A stretch of 64,000 nucleotides of DNA, from positions 1,240,001 through 1,304,000 of the forward strand of contig JAHBBC010000012.1 in NCBI GenBank assembly GCA_019915015.1, given 5' to 3'. Within the stretch, counting starts at the first letter, position 1; every line of letters begins with the position of its first letter. Positions 9,601-18,787 of the stretch are shown here, piece by piece. This DNA comes from Auriscalpium vulgare. Taxonomy: Eukaryota > Basidiomycota > Agaricomycetes > Russulales > Auriscalpiaceae. The notes beneath the pieces are model-generated. The model did no database searches. It was given only the letters and a program-made list of their open reading frames with translations, and had not been told where the DNA came from. A program made the translations under genes and the position numbers.

Positions 9601-11249
9601 CTGCACAAATGTCATCAGAAAAAAGCAAAGGGGGAGGAACAACGACGTACTCAGCGCGTAGGGCAGCCAGAACACGGTGTCACCGGGGAGGAAGAGCGTG
9701 CTCTCGCCGGGGTTGTGCCCGTTGACGGTGCTCGCCACCTCAAAGTCGCTCTCGCTCATCGCGCCGTCCGTCTCCGCATCCATGTCCGTCTCCCCGTCCG
9801 TCTGTGCGTGCCCGCCCCAGGGGCCCCGCGCACCGCGCTTCGCCGAGCGGCGCGCCTGCAGCGCCGGGTCCGCGCCCCCCGCGCCCGCGCCGGTGCCCTT
9901 GGCCTCCGCGCGCAGGGACTTGAGGCGCGCGGCGGCGAGGCTCTGCGCGGACTCCTTGCGCGAGCGGCTCGCCTCGAGCGTGCGCCGGATCGCGGTGCTG
10001 CGCTCCGCGTCCGCGTGCGACCACACCGTCAGGCATACGCCGTGGTACGTGACGGTGCTGCCCGGCTCGGGCGCTGCGCCCGCGCCCGCGCCCGCCGGCA
10101 CCCGCGCATTGCCCGCGCTGCCCGGCGGGAAGACGTTCGGGGGCCCGAGGAAGGAGGAGGAGGGCCGCCCGCCGGCGAAGGGGTCCTGGTAGGGGAAGAG
10201 GGAGGTTGCGTTGGAGAGCGGGCGCTCGGAGGCGCCAGTGCCGGTGGAGAGCACGGAGGAGCGCAGGAGGCCAGAGGCGGAGGGCGCGAGCGGCGTGGAG
10301 GGCGCGGGCAGCGCAAAGGAGAAGGTGTGCACGGTGGATGCGGGCTGCAGGGTCGACGCGATGATCTCGACCTCGCGCGTAAACGACAGCTGTGTGATGC
10401 GTCAGTCCCTGTCTCCCTTCAATCAACCAGCCATGCAAAGCGCACCTTGAGCGCCTTGGACAGCATCTTGCCGACTTCCTGTTTGCTGAGCGCGCCGGCA
10501 CCCTTGAGGATCTCGGTGTCGCCTTTGGCTCTTTTCTTCTTCTTGCCGCCGCCCGCGCCAGGGCTGACGGTGCTGCCGAGCACCTCGGCGCGCCACCAGC
10601 GGCTGACGGCGCCCTCGGAGTGGGCGAGGCCGAGGACGGAGTCGGGGTCAGCGAGGGTCCATGTGTGGGGGGCCTTGGGGAGGCCCGAGACGACGTAGAG
10701 CGAGGTGAGCGGGAGCGTGGGGGTGAAGGACTGGATGGGGGGCGCCTCGCGGGCGGAGCGTGTGGACACTATGGAGGTGCGTGTGGAGGCGGGGATGGGC
10801 TCCATGGACCGACGATGTTGGATGCCGAGGATGCGGGACGCCTTGTCTGAGCGGGCGGCGAAGGAGAGCTGGTTGGCGGCGGGCGAGGGCGGGGAGACGT
10901 TGATGTAGTCGAGCTCGTCGGCGAGGGCGTTGTCGTCGTTCTCGTTGGTGGACTCTGCGATGGAGGGCTGGTGGTGGCGGCGGGTGGTGAGCGGCGAGAG
11001 GTGATCGGCGGCCGAGACCGAGCGGAAGCTTCTCGATGAGGCGACGCTGAGATTTGCGGCGGAGGTCTGGCTGAGCGAGGGTTTGCGCGGGGCGTCTGGT
11101 GCTTTGGGGGCGCTGCGTTTTGGCTTGCGGTGGACGTCGTTGGTGGACGAGTCGGACCACTCTGACTTGAGCTCTACGACGGGCGAGACGGCGGGGGGCT
11201 GGGTGGTGGTGGTACGGCGTTGGGATGCGCTGGGACGGCGAGCGAGCAT
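6635..11249 (-). CDS. DENN-domain protein (Rab guanine-exchange type)
   Basis: Nine exons join without a frame break: 11249-10446, 10389-9651, 9600-9269, 9212-9153, 9092-8911, 8847-8833, 8781-8665, 8617-8097 and 8040-6635, giving 1,391 residues. DENN proteins act as exchange factors for Rab GTPases in vesicle traffic. The N-terminal 270 residues are Ser-rich and probably disordered. The DENN core covers roughly residues 270-720, with FLPGDTVFWLPYAL and RHPIYDLMRDYLTLSWARF in the upstream part, then GRILFFSRHPAMLG, YLVELRGWNGIALQ and PEVCVVDLDINY in the central part. A coiled coil follows (about 800-960), then an acidic and Ser-rich tail. Exon 6 is a 15-nt microexon. The gene is much more GC-rich than its neighbours, which makes long false open frames on the other strand. 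A retroelement sits about 290 bp upstream of the ATG. The specific Rab partner cannot be inferred. Confidence 0.85.
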
Positions 11250-11537
11250 GACGGAGAAAGCGAAGAGGCGCTAGGGAGACGGGGTAACGAACGACGGGGC
11301 GCGTATGGCGGCGAAGGGAAGAAATAGCGAGCCAGTAACGTGAAGGGCAACATACGCCAAACATACGCGCTCAATTTTATTTTATTAGCGAGGCCCTGGC
11401 CCTCGCTTCGAATCCGCCACCCGCCCTCTCCCACCGAGTCCGCAGCGCCGTCTGCCACAGCACATATCGAGCGCATCCCGCTGTGTCCGTGCGCGTCCAG
11501 CGAGGACGTTGGGAGGATATGCCTCCGACGCTGTTGC
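11250..11537. promoter_or_regulatory. Proximal upstream region of the DENN gene, cut by the retroelement
   Basis: This is the only native upstream sequence still next to the DENN start; anything further upstream now lies beyond the right LTR, from 17639. No core promoter element could be identified with confidence. Confidence 0.4.
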
Positions 11538-11542
11538 AAAGT

Positions 11543-11815
11543 TGTAACGGGCCGAGTGTGAGAAGCAGAGGAGGTTCGAGAACAGAGCGGGTGCTCGTTG
11601 CTGGCGTTGACTCGACAAGGAGAAGTACATGAGCGAGAGGCGACTATGAGCGAGCCACGAACCAAACACACGTAAACATAAGAGTCTGCCGAGTCAAGTA
11701 AGTACGAGGCGAATAGAGAACGAGTCTGTTGGATACACAACACGCGCACGATGAGAACGAGTCCGTGAACGTACGTAGAATGTCCGTTGGTAAGTAAGTG
11801 ACCATGCCCATGACA
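11543..11815 (-). repeat. 3' LTR of the chromovirus
   Basis: 273 bp with TG..CA ends (TGTAACGGGCC at 11543 and CATGACA ending 11815 on the plus strand). No difference from the right LTR was seen by eye. Confidence 0.95.
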
Positions 11816-11833
11816 TCATCCCCCTTTCTAGGG
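11816..11833 (-). promoter_or_regulatory. Polypurine tract (plus-strand primer) of the chromovirus
   Basis: In element sense the bases next to the 3' LTR are CCCTAGAAAGGGGGATGA, the expected primer for plus-strand synthesis. An 18-base near-copy with one mismatch lies at 13690-13707 inside pol. Confidence 0.75.
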
Positions 11834-11852
11834 TCACGGACGAAGGGGCTGC

Positions 11853-14303
11853 TCAAAGACTTGGATCCAGCCTGACGGCCGGCTTGGACACGCGACCTGA
11901 GCGAGTCGTGGTCTGCAGCGCAGGTTCGTACACAGACCCTAAGTTCTGTCGTACGACCGGCGGGGACGGAGGGCGCGGAGCGGCAACGGGTACGGCGGGA
12001 CGAGCGGACGACGCGGAGGGCAGCGGTGTGGACGGGAGCGGCGCGGAGGGCATCTGGGCAGAGGGAGGAACGAGCGGGTCAACGGCAACTGGATCGGAAG
12101 AAATAGGAATAGAGAATAATTTGTTAATGACAACGGCGTGGGGACGAGGCGCGCGAGGATGACGGCGGTGGAAGCGGTCGATGAGTTCGTTCTGGGTGGT
12201 AGGGATGTCGGACAAGGGAACCCACGAGTTTTCGGACTCGGGGAGCGACTTCCAGCGAACGAGGTACTCGAAACGATGACCAATCTTGCGACAGTCCTGG
12301 AGCGACTGAATTTGCAACGCGGCATCTTCGGCGAGTTCGAAAGGAGTCGGAGAGGAATGAGGATGGAAGTCGGAGGGGTCACGATACGGTTCAAGGAGTG
12401 AGACGTTGAATACGGGGTGAAGACGAGAGAGGTAGGAAGGGAGACGAAGGAGGTAAGCGGATGAGCCTATTTTGCGAATGATGGGGTACGGGCCGAGACG
12501 GCGATGATCGAGCTTGAGAGAAGGACGTGTAGTCTTGATATTGCGACGGAGTAGCCAGACGAGCTGGTCAGGCTTGAACTCCGGAGCAGGTAGCGACTTC
12601 TCGTTGTAGTACTTGGACTGCAAAGCTTGCGCGTGCAATAACTCGGCGCGCAATTCGGCATGGATGACGTCGAGACGAGTCGCGAGGTCGTCCGCAGCGG
12701 GAACGCTGGAACGCTCGGTGAGTTGCGGCTCGAAGGTGGGGTGGAAAGCGAAATTGGCGAAGAAGGGACTTTGGTGCGTGGAACTGTTCTCGAGGTTGTT
12801 GAAGGCGAACTCTCCCAGAGGGAGGTAGTCGACCCAATCGTCCTGTTGATAAGAACAATATGCACGTAAGTACGTCTCGAGCGTCTGATTCGTGCGCTCC
12901 GTCAGACCGTCAGTCTGCGGGTGATACGCCGTCGACGTCCGAGACTCAATCTTGAGCAGGGAAAGAAGCTCAGTCCAAAAACGCGAAATGAAAACAGAAC
13001 CACGATCCGAAATGATAGAATCGGGAAGGCCATGGTAGCGGAAGATCCTGTCGAGGAACAACCAGGCCAACCCAGGCGCGTCGATCGTCTCGTTACAAGG
13101 AACGAAATGCGCGTAGCGCGTGAGACGATCGCACACGACCCAAATAGAATCGAAGCCATGAGAAAGAGGAAGCTTTACGATGAAGTCCATGGTGATTGCC
13201 TTCCACGGGCGTGAAGGAATGTCGAGCGGCTTGAGAAGCCCATACGGTTTGTGACGCGGCGTCTTGATACGCGCACAAGTATCGCATGCTTCAACGTAGC
13301 GACGCACGAAGGTCTGCATGCCGGGCCAGGAATAGTCTCGAGAGACCAACCCAAGCGTGCGAGTACGACCAGGGTGTCCTGTGGATGGAAGATCATGACG
13401 CGAGTGAAGAATGTCAGCACGTAGTGGTCGAGGGACAAAGAGTTTTCCTTTGTGGAACACAAGTCCACCCTCGGACGTGAAGTCCGAGTTGCCATGAACG
13501 AGCGCTTCGCGCCATTCGACATCTTCTCGAAACGCGTCTTTGAAGCGCTCGAGAAGCGTTGAACTGTCGATGGAGAGAGTGGTGAGGGCGCTGAGCGTCG
13601 TAGAGCTCGATGATGATGAAACCTGTGAAGGAAAAAGATGTTCTGTGTGTTTAGCAGTGAGTATCGTCCGGTTCTGCACCAGGAGGGTGTCATCCCCCTT
13701 TTTAGGGACGAAGTCAGCTCGTCGCGATGGAGGATCCGCAACGTTCGACGATCCGGGACCCCAGGTCAACCGGAAGTCAAAATCAGACAGAAACATAGCC
13801 CAACGCGCCTGACGGCGGTTGAGAACCTTCGAGGACATGAAGTACTCGAGGTTCTTGTGATCAGAGATGACAGAAATAGGAAACGGCGAACCGAGTAGCC
13901 ACGCCCGCATATCGCGAAACGAATCGACAATAGCGAGTAGTTCCTTGTCGTGGATCTCGTAATTGATTTCCGCCGGTGCAAGCTTGCGCGAGTAGTAGGC
14001 GATCGGATGAAGTTGACCTTCGTCGTCCGGCTGTTGACAGACGCCAGAGATGGCGAAGTCGGACGCGTCGGTGCTGAGCGTGCACGGCGCGAGCGGATTA
14101 TAGTGGCGTAGCACTGGGTAGGACGTGAACGCACGCTTGAGGCGTTCGAATGCGTCGCGCGTAGCATCTGAAAATTCAAAGACGATGTTCTTCTTGGTCA
14201 GTGCGACAAGCGGAGTGGTGATGCGAGCATAACCGTCAACGAAACGACGGTAGAAGTTAGCAAAACCAAGGAAAGACTGAAGTTCCTTCACCGAACTGGG
14301 CAC
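11853..14303 (-). pseudogene. Chromovirus pol, 3' part: RNase H, integrase, chromodomain
   Basis: The open frame of 816 codons has no ATG at its start (GTG at 14303). It is the continuation of the upstream RT frame, separated by a one-base shift near 14331-14336. Visible in order: the RT connection (LQSFLGFANFYRRF), RNase H (LSTDASDFAISGV and IHDKELLAI), the integrase zinc site (HSRHDLPSTGHPGR, then CDTC), the integrase core (MDF, SDRGSVF, TDGLTERTNQTLE), and a chromodomain near the C-terminus (FEYLVRWKSLPESENSWVPL). The chromodomain is known to direct insertion to particular chromatin. A Pro/Ser-rich tail follows. Confidence 0.9.
13690..13707 (-). promoter_or_regulatory. Candidate central polypurine tract
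   Basis: TCATCCCCCTTTTTAGGG on the plus strand differs by one base from the terminal tract at 11816-11833. It lies inside the pol reading frame, between the RNase H and integrase domains. Central tracts are known in some retroelements as a second plus-strand start; function here is inferred from the match only. Confidence 0.45.
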
Positions 14304-16060
14304 GGGCCAGTCGGTAATCGTCGCGAGCTTCTTGGGTTCATCTTGACGCCTTCAGCGCCGACGATGTAGCCCAGATACTCCACCTCTGCCTTGTCCCACT
14401 CGCATTTCGCGGGGTTAACGCAGAGATGAGCGTCGCGAAGACGATCGAGAACGAGCGCAACGTGTTTGTCGTGCTCTTCTTGAGTTCTCGAGAAGATGAG
14501 TATGTCGTCGAGGTAGACGACACATACGATGTCGAGTAAGTCTCGTAGGACGTCCTGGATAAATGCCTGGAAAGACGCGGGTGCGTTAGTTAAACCATAC
14601 GGCACGACGAGGTGCTCGAATAGTCCGAGGGGCGTGCGGAAAGCGGTCTTCCACTCGTCACCCTCCTTGATACGCAAATGAGAGTAAGCTGAAACGAGAT
14701 CGATGAGCGTGAATACTTTGCAGCCCTGTACACGATCGAGCAGGTCGTGCACAAGCGGAACTGGGTAGCGGTTCTTCTTCGTGATCGCGTTGAGTCCGCG
14801 ATAGTCGACGCAGAGGCGAAGGTTGCCCGTCTTCTTGCGGATGAATAGGACGGGTGCGCCAGCAGAGGATGTCGAGCTACGGATGTGCCCGCGCTCGAGA
14901 TTGGTGTTGACGTACTCGGCTAGCGCTTCGCGTTCTTGAGGCGTGAGGCGGTATAGTGGACCGAATGGTGGATCTTTCCCCTCCTCGAGCTCGATGTCGA
15001 CATCGAACGAACGATGCGCTGGGAGTTTGTCGAACTCGGAAGAGGAAAAGACGGTCGATGCCCACGGCATGTACTTGGCCGGGATATGCTGCGCGAGGTC
15101 GTCACCAGACGCAGCGGGTGGAGGGTCGGCATCGAGGTCGTCAAGAGGTGAGGATGTCGAACTGGTCGCCGAAATGAATGCGGGCGAACCAGTGGGGAGG
15201 AAACGAATGAGGCAGACATCATGCGGTTGCGCACGCGCGGCCTTAGCGAATTTGCGAGGTGAAATGGTGCGAATGTTGGGCGCAGGTGTGAGCGAGGGAG
15301 TAGAGCGACCGGAGCCATTCCACTGAACGAGGGACGAGAGTAGCGAGGGTCGAGGAGTCGAAGGACTTGGCGAGGATGCGCGATCCTGCCGTGGTGATGC
15401 ATCGGGTGTCGGGCGGATTGTTGTTGAAGCGAACGCAGTCGCGCCAGTTAGACCGAAGCCTATGCCGACGGATGTAGTCGAGTTGAGCGAAGGACGAGTG
15501 AGTCGGGGCGCGAGACCGGAGCCTCTCGCAGAGATGGTGACTGGGTGTGTTCGAGCAAGTCCGCAACAATCGAGGGTGAGGTTGGAATCAACCCAATCGA
15601 TGTTGGGATTGTGGCGTTGGAGCCAATCGAGACCTAAAATGACAGGATAGCCGACTGCGACAACAGCCAGCGCTATAAATTCAGAGTGAGCTCCCACCGA
15701 AAGGTTAGTGACTACATCCTGGGTGATCAGGCCAGAAGCAATCGGGCGATCGTCAACCGCCATGATGGGAACCGGAACGTCCTTGAGACGTCGCGAAAGA
15801 GAATGACGCGTCGCAAAGCGCTCCGAAATGCACGACGTCGTTGCGCCGCTGTCCACGAGCGCGTACGTGTGCAGAGGAGAACGGTTAGGAAAAGAGAGTG
15901 TGACAGACACAAAGAAATGGTCTGGTGAGTTAAGCATGGGCGCGGATGAAGCGAATATGAAGGACGGGTTAGAACGATACGCAGGCATGAACGTGTTGTC
16001 CGTTGCACGAACATGCGTGGGCTCCGGCGTGAAAAGCCGTTGCTGAGAGACGTGTCCCAT
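14288..16060 (-). pseudogene. Chromovirus pol, 5' part: protease and reverse transcriptase
   Basis: 590 codons from ATG 16060. The aspartic protease active site is ALVDSGATTSCIS at about residues 67-79. The reverse transcriptase lies at about 390-580, with LRLCVDYRGLNAITKKNRYP, PYGLTNAPASFQ and the catalytic YLDD. The frame ends early at 14288 because of a one-base shift just after the RT palm (VEYLGYIVGAEGVKMNP), where the frame starting at 14303 takes over. The frame is in phase with gag: only the TAG at 16099-16097 and 12 further codons separate them, so pol may be made by readthrough. Confidence 0.9.
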
Positions 16061-16096
16061 CGTCAGCCGGATGCCCTGGGACGTGGGAGCAGCCGG

Positions 16097-17113
16097 CTAG
16101 GCTTTTCCCGACGACGAGGACGCAGGAGCGCGCGAGGCAAAGTTCTTCTTCGCGCGCTCGGACATGTTAGGGCAGTTCGAAATGACATGATTACCTTGCC
16201 CGCAGTAGATGCACAGACCGTCGCGGCGGCGACGATCCTTCTCGGTTTGTGTGAGAGGGGCGCGGACCTTGGTCGCGTCGATCTCCATGGGTACAACCGA
16301 CGAGTGCGAGGCGGGTGGTGCGGTCTGCGTCGTCGACGAGGACGCCTGACCGGAACGCGGAGTTGAAGGCTGTTGCTTAGCCTTGCCCTTGTCCTTGTCG
16401 TTAAAGGACGATTTGGTGCGATTCTTCTCGATGTTACGCTTGTGCACGCGGTTATCGAGCTCGGTCGCTTTCGCGACGTACCTGTCAAACTCAGTAGGAA
16501 CAACAGGAACAGAGACGAAAAGGTCTTTGACTTCTTCCTTCAGACCCTCATAGAACTTCTGGATCTTCGTCGCTTCGGAGAAGTCAACGTAGACCAGTAG
16601 CTCTCGGAAACGAGACGCGTAGCTCGAGCACGAGCCAGTCTGCTTGAGTGCTTCGATCTTGCGTAGAGCCGTTCCGACGACGTCGCTGTCGCCGAAATTC
16701 TCTCGGAAATCGATGATGAGGTCGCGGAAGTCGTAGAGCAATTCCTCGTTGCTCTTCTTGATAGCCGTGAACCAGCTCTTGGCGGAGCCGTCGGCGAGGT
16801 ACGACTGCAAATACAAAGCCCTGTGATAGTCAGTAGGGAGCGAGGCACGAGACAGCTCGACGGCCGCCTCGATCTCGTCAATGAACGGTTCGACGTCAGT
16901 CGCTTTACCCGTGAACACGCGTGGTTCCTTGAATCGAGCGACGCCACGAGGGACGTCGTCGAAATCGCGAGTACGGGTGGATTGCGCAGCCGCTGCAGGC
17001 TGCGGGGCGCTGTGAATACGTTCCGTAAGGGCCTCAAGAGCGGCGCCGATACGTCGCTGATTGTCGTCAGCGTATTGTACCTGTCGGCTGACGCCCTTGA
17101 GTGTCTCCAGCAT
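16097..17113 (-). CDS. Chromovirus gag (capsid/nucleocapsid)
   Basis: 338 residues from ATG 17113. A capsid-type helical region (PRVFTGKATDVEPFIDEIEA through LYDFRDLIIDFRENFGD) is followed by a CCHC zinc knuckle (CIYCGQGNHVISNC) for RNA packaging, then a Ser-rich end. Coding-like sequence continues upstream of this ATG without a start codon. An ATG at 17253 (MSAAGYDENPWP) is in a different frame and would connect by a one-base shift near 17217-17224, a short G/C run. The true start is therefore probably 17253 and this copy is frame-broken, or the base is a sequencing error. Confidence 0.85.
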   Translation of the reverse strand: MLETLKGVSRQVQYADDNQRRIGAALEALTERIHSAPQPAAAAQSTRTRDFDDVPRGVARFKEPRVFTGKATDVEPFIDEIEAAVELSRASLPTDYHRALYLQSYLADGSAKSWFTAIKKSNEELLYDFRDLIIDFRENFGDSDVVGTALRKIEALKQTGSCSSYASRFRELLVYVDFSEATKIQKFYEGLKEEVKDLFVSVPVVPTEFDRYVAKATELDNRVHKRNIEKNRTKSSFNDKDKGKAKQQPSTPRSGQASSSTTQTAPPASHSSVVPMEIDATKVRAPLTQTEKDRRRRDGLCIYCGQGNHVISNCPNMSERAKKNFASRAPASSSSGKA

Positions 17114-17348
17114 CGCACTGAAGTCCTGCCAGGTCGGATTACTCGGAGGTACCTGTGGAGCAGTTTCAGCTGTCTCTTGAGCGGGTACCTGGTCCTGGGA
17201 GATGTTCCAGTGGTGCTGGGCCAGGGATTTTCGTCGTAGCCTGCTGCGGACATATTAGCAGAAATGTATGAGAGAAATAGGGGCTAGTGTCGAGTGTTGA
17301 GATGTCGAGAAGAAGTTAAGAAGCAAAGGTAGGGTTTCGAGTGGGGTG

Positions 17349-17358
17349 GTCGAGTCAA
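17349..17358 (-). promoter_or_regulatory. Primer binding site, self-priming type
   Basis: The element-sense sequence two bases after the 5' LTR is TTGACTCGAC. It is exactly complementary to GTCGAGTCAA inside the LTR (plus-strand 17425-17434). No tRNA 3' end (TGG start) fits. This matches the plan of Tf1/sushi chromoviruses, in which the 5' end of the RNA primes its own minus strand. The RNA 5' end would then be near 17434. Confidence 0.55.
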
Positions 17359-17360
17359 AC

Positions 17361-17633
17361 TGTAACGGGCCGAGTGTGAGAAGCAGAGGAGGTTCGAGAA
17401 CAGAGCGGGTGCTCGTTGCTGGCGTTGACTCGACAAGGAGAAGTACATGAGCGAGAGGCGACTATGAGCGAGCCACGAACCAAACACACGTAAACATAAG
17501 AGTCTGCCGAGTCAAGTAAGTACGAGGCGAATAGAGAACGAGTCTGTTGGATACACAACACGCGCACGATGAGAACGAGTCCGTGAACGTACGTAGAATG
17601 TCCGTTGGTAAGTAAGTGACCATGCCCATGACA
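17361..17633 (-). repeat. 5' LTR of the chromovirus
   Basis: 273 bp with the same ends as the left LTR and no difference found by eye. It is followed by the AAAGT target duplication at 17634-17638. Confidence 0.95.
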
Positions 17634-17638
17634 AAAGT

Positions 17639-18575
17639 CGCGTCGCGTGCGCCATCCCGCCGGCTCGTCCGTAGACGGCATAGACTCCGGGCAGTTCCAT
17701 AAACGCCGTCACGCCGGCACCGGCGCCCCTTTTGCGGACGACACGCACGTATCAGATTCTGTTGGGCGGCGCAGACTCCCAGTCCCTCGTCCTTCTACCC
17801 CCGCGTTGAGTGCCCAGGCCTCTTTGCAGCTGCGAGCCATCTGGCCAGGCAACATCCGAACAAGGCCACTTCCGCTTCAGGGCTTTCATTTACTTTCATT
17901 TCCCCGCATCACAGCCCTGCACGCTTCCAGATGTCGCTGTGCCTTTCACAAGCTCACAACGCACTCGTTGCCGCATGTCCTGGTCACGCAGCCGCCCCTT
18001 CTCCTCTCTTCCACTCTACTTCTTGGTCTGCACACGCGCGCGCAGCCAAATCAAGTTGTCCGCATCCTAATTGCCTACGTGATCGACGCCACCATCCTGA
18101 CCGATCGGTTAGCCCGGTATTCCATACCACCGACCGCACTAGCGCCATGGCAACCGTCCGCATCCGGTCCCCGCTCCCGGCACGGCCTCCGTCCGCCATG
18201 TGCGCCGCGCGCCTGCAGCCGCCGCACCATCTCATCAGGCTCGTCTCGTCAATCTTACTCCGGGCGGCGGCTCGCCATCAGCGCATCGCGGCGACCGCCA
18301 GACGTGGCGAGTCCTTTTTTCGGCGCGCTCCGCATCTGAAATTAGAGCAGTGAGCATCGTGCTGCGAGATTCGAAAAGTACAGCCAATCGTCTCCAATCG
18401 TGCAGGTACTACGGAATTTTACAGGCAACTTGAAGGTCAGCCGCGGAGACTGGCGTCCTCGAGGACATGGCACCGATCACGACCTCGTTGCGCGGATCGC
18501 ATCAGCTCTTCAGCCTCCAGCTGTCGGCTACAGAACGTCTAGTGTGCCGCGATGTCATGCGCTAGTGCAGTAAGT
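17639..18575. other. Gene-free stretch between the retroelement and the VPS13 3' flank
   Basis: The near part is the displaced distal upstream region of the DENN gene. An open frame of 230 codons (17647-18339) has no recognisable domain, and a shifted frame is also open over much of it, so it is not called. Nothing else was identified. Confidence 0.5.
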
Positions 18576-18787
18576 ACCGTAATACCCTCCATTCCCTTTT
18601 TATGTCGGCCGCGCATTCGTCCCTCCCTCTCTGAGATACTCGGATACCACATAGCATTGTTACACTCTGCACATCTAGACACAATTATCGTTCCACAAAG
18701 CACTTCGTTCGCGGGCTAGTAATACAGTAACTGGGCATCGTTCACTCGAATCTATGAGTCCATTCTCCTCCGCGCGTTGAACGTCTT
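18576..18787 (-). repeat. VPS13 3' end, original copy of the inverted duplication
   Basis: This is the last part of VPS13 and its 3' flank. It matches 6330-6543 in inverted orientation. It remains joined to the full VPS13 gene, so it is the source copy. Confidence 0.85.

Larger units (their letters stand above)
11543..17633 (-). mobile_element. Ty3/Gypsy chromovirus LTR retrotransposon, 6,091 bp
   Basis: The element is transcribed on the minus strand, with its 5' LTR at 17361-17633 and 3' LTR at 11543-11815. By eye the two 273-bp LTRs show no difference. Both flanks carry the 5-base duplication AAAGT (11538-11542 and 17634-17638), so this is a true and very recent insertion. Order is gag, protease, reverse transcriptase, RNase H, integrase, chromodomain, which defines a chromovirus. 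Despite its youth the coding region carries two apparent one-base frame breaks (near 17220 and 14335) and one in-frame stop (16099-16097). It may be a trans-mobilised copy, or contain sequencing indels, or use recoding. Confidence 0.95.

Noticed and set aside
9715..10698. 327-codon plus-strand open frame
   Set aside because: Opposite-strand shadow of DENN exons 1 and 2, with no recognisable domain.
17647..18339. 230-codon open frame right of the retroelement
   Set aside because: No domain, biased composition, and a shifted frame is also open. More likely displaced promoter DNA.
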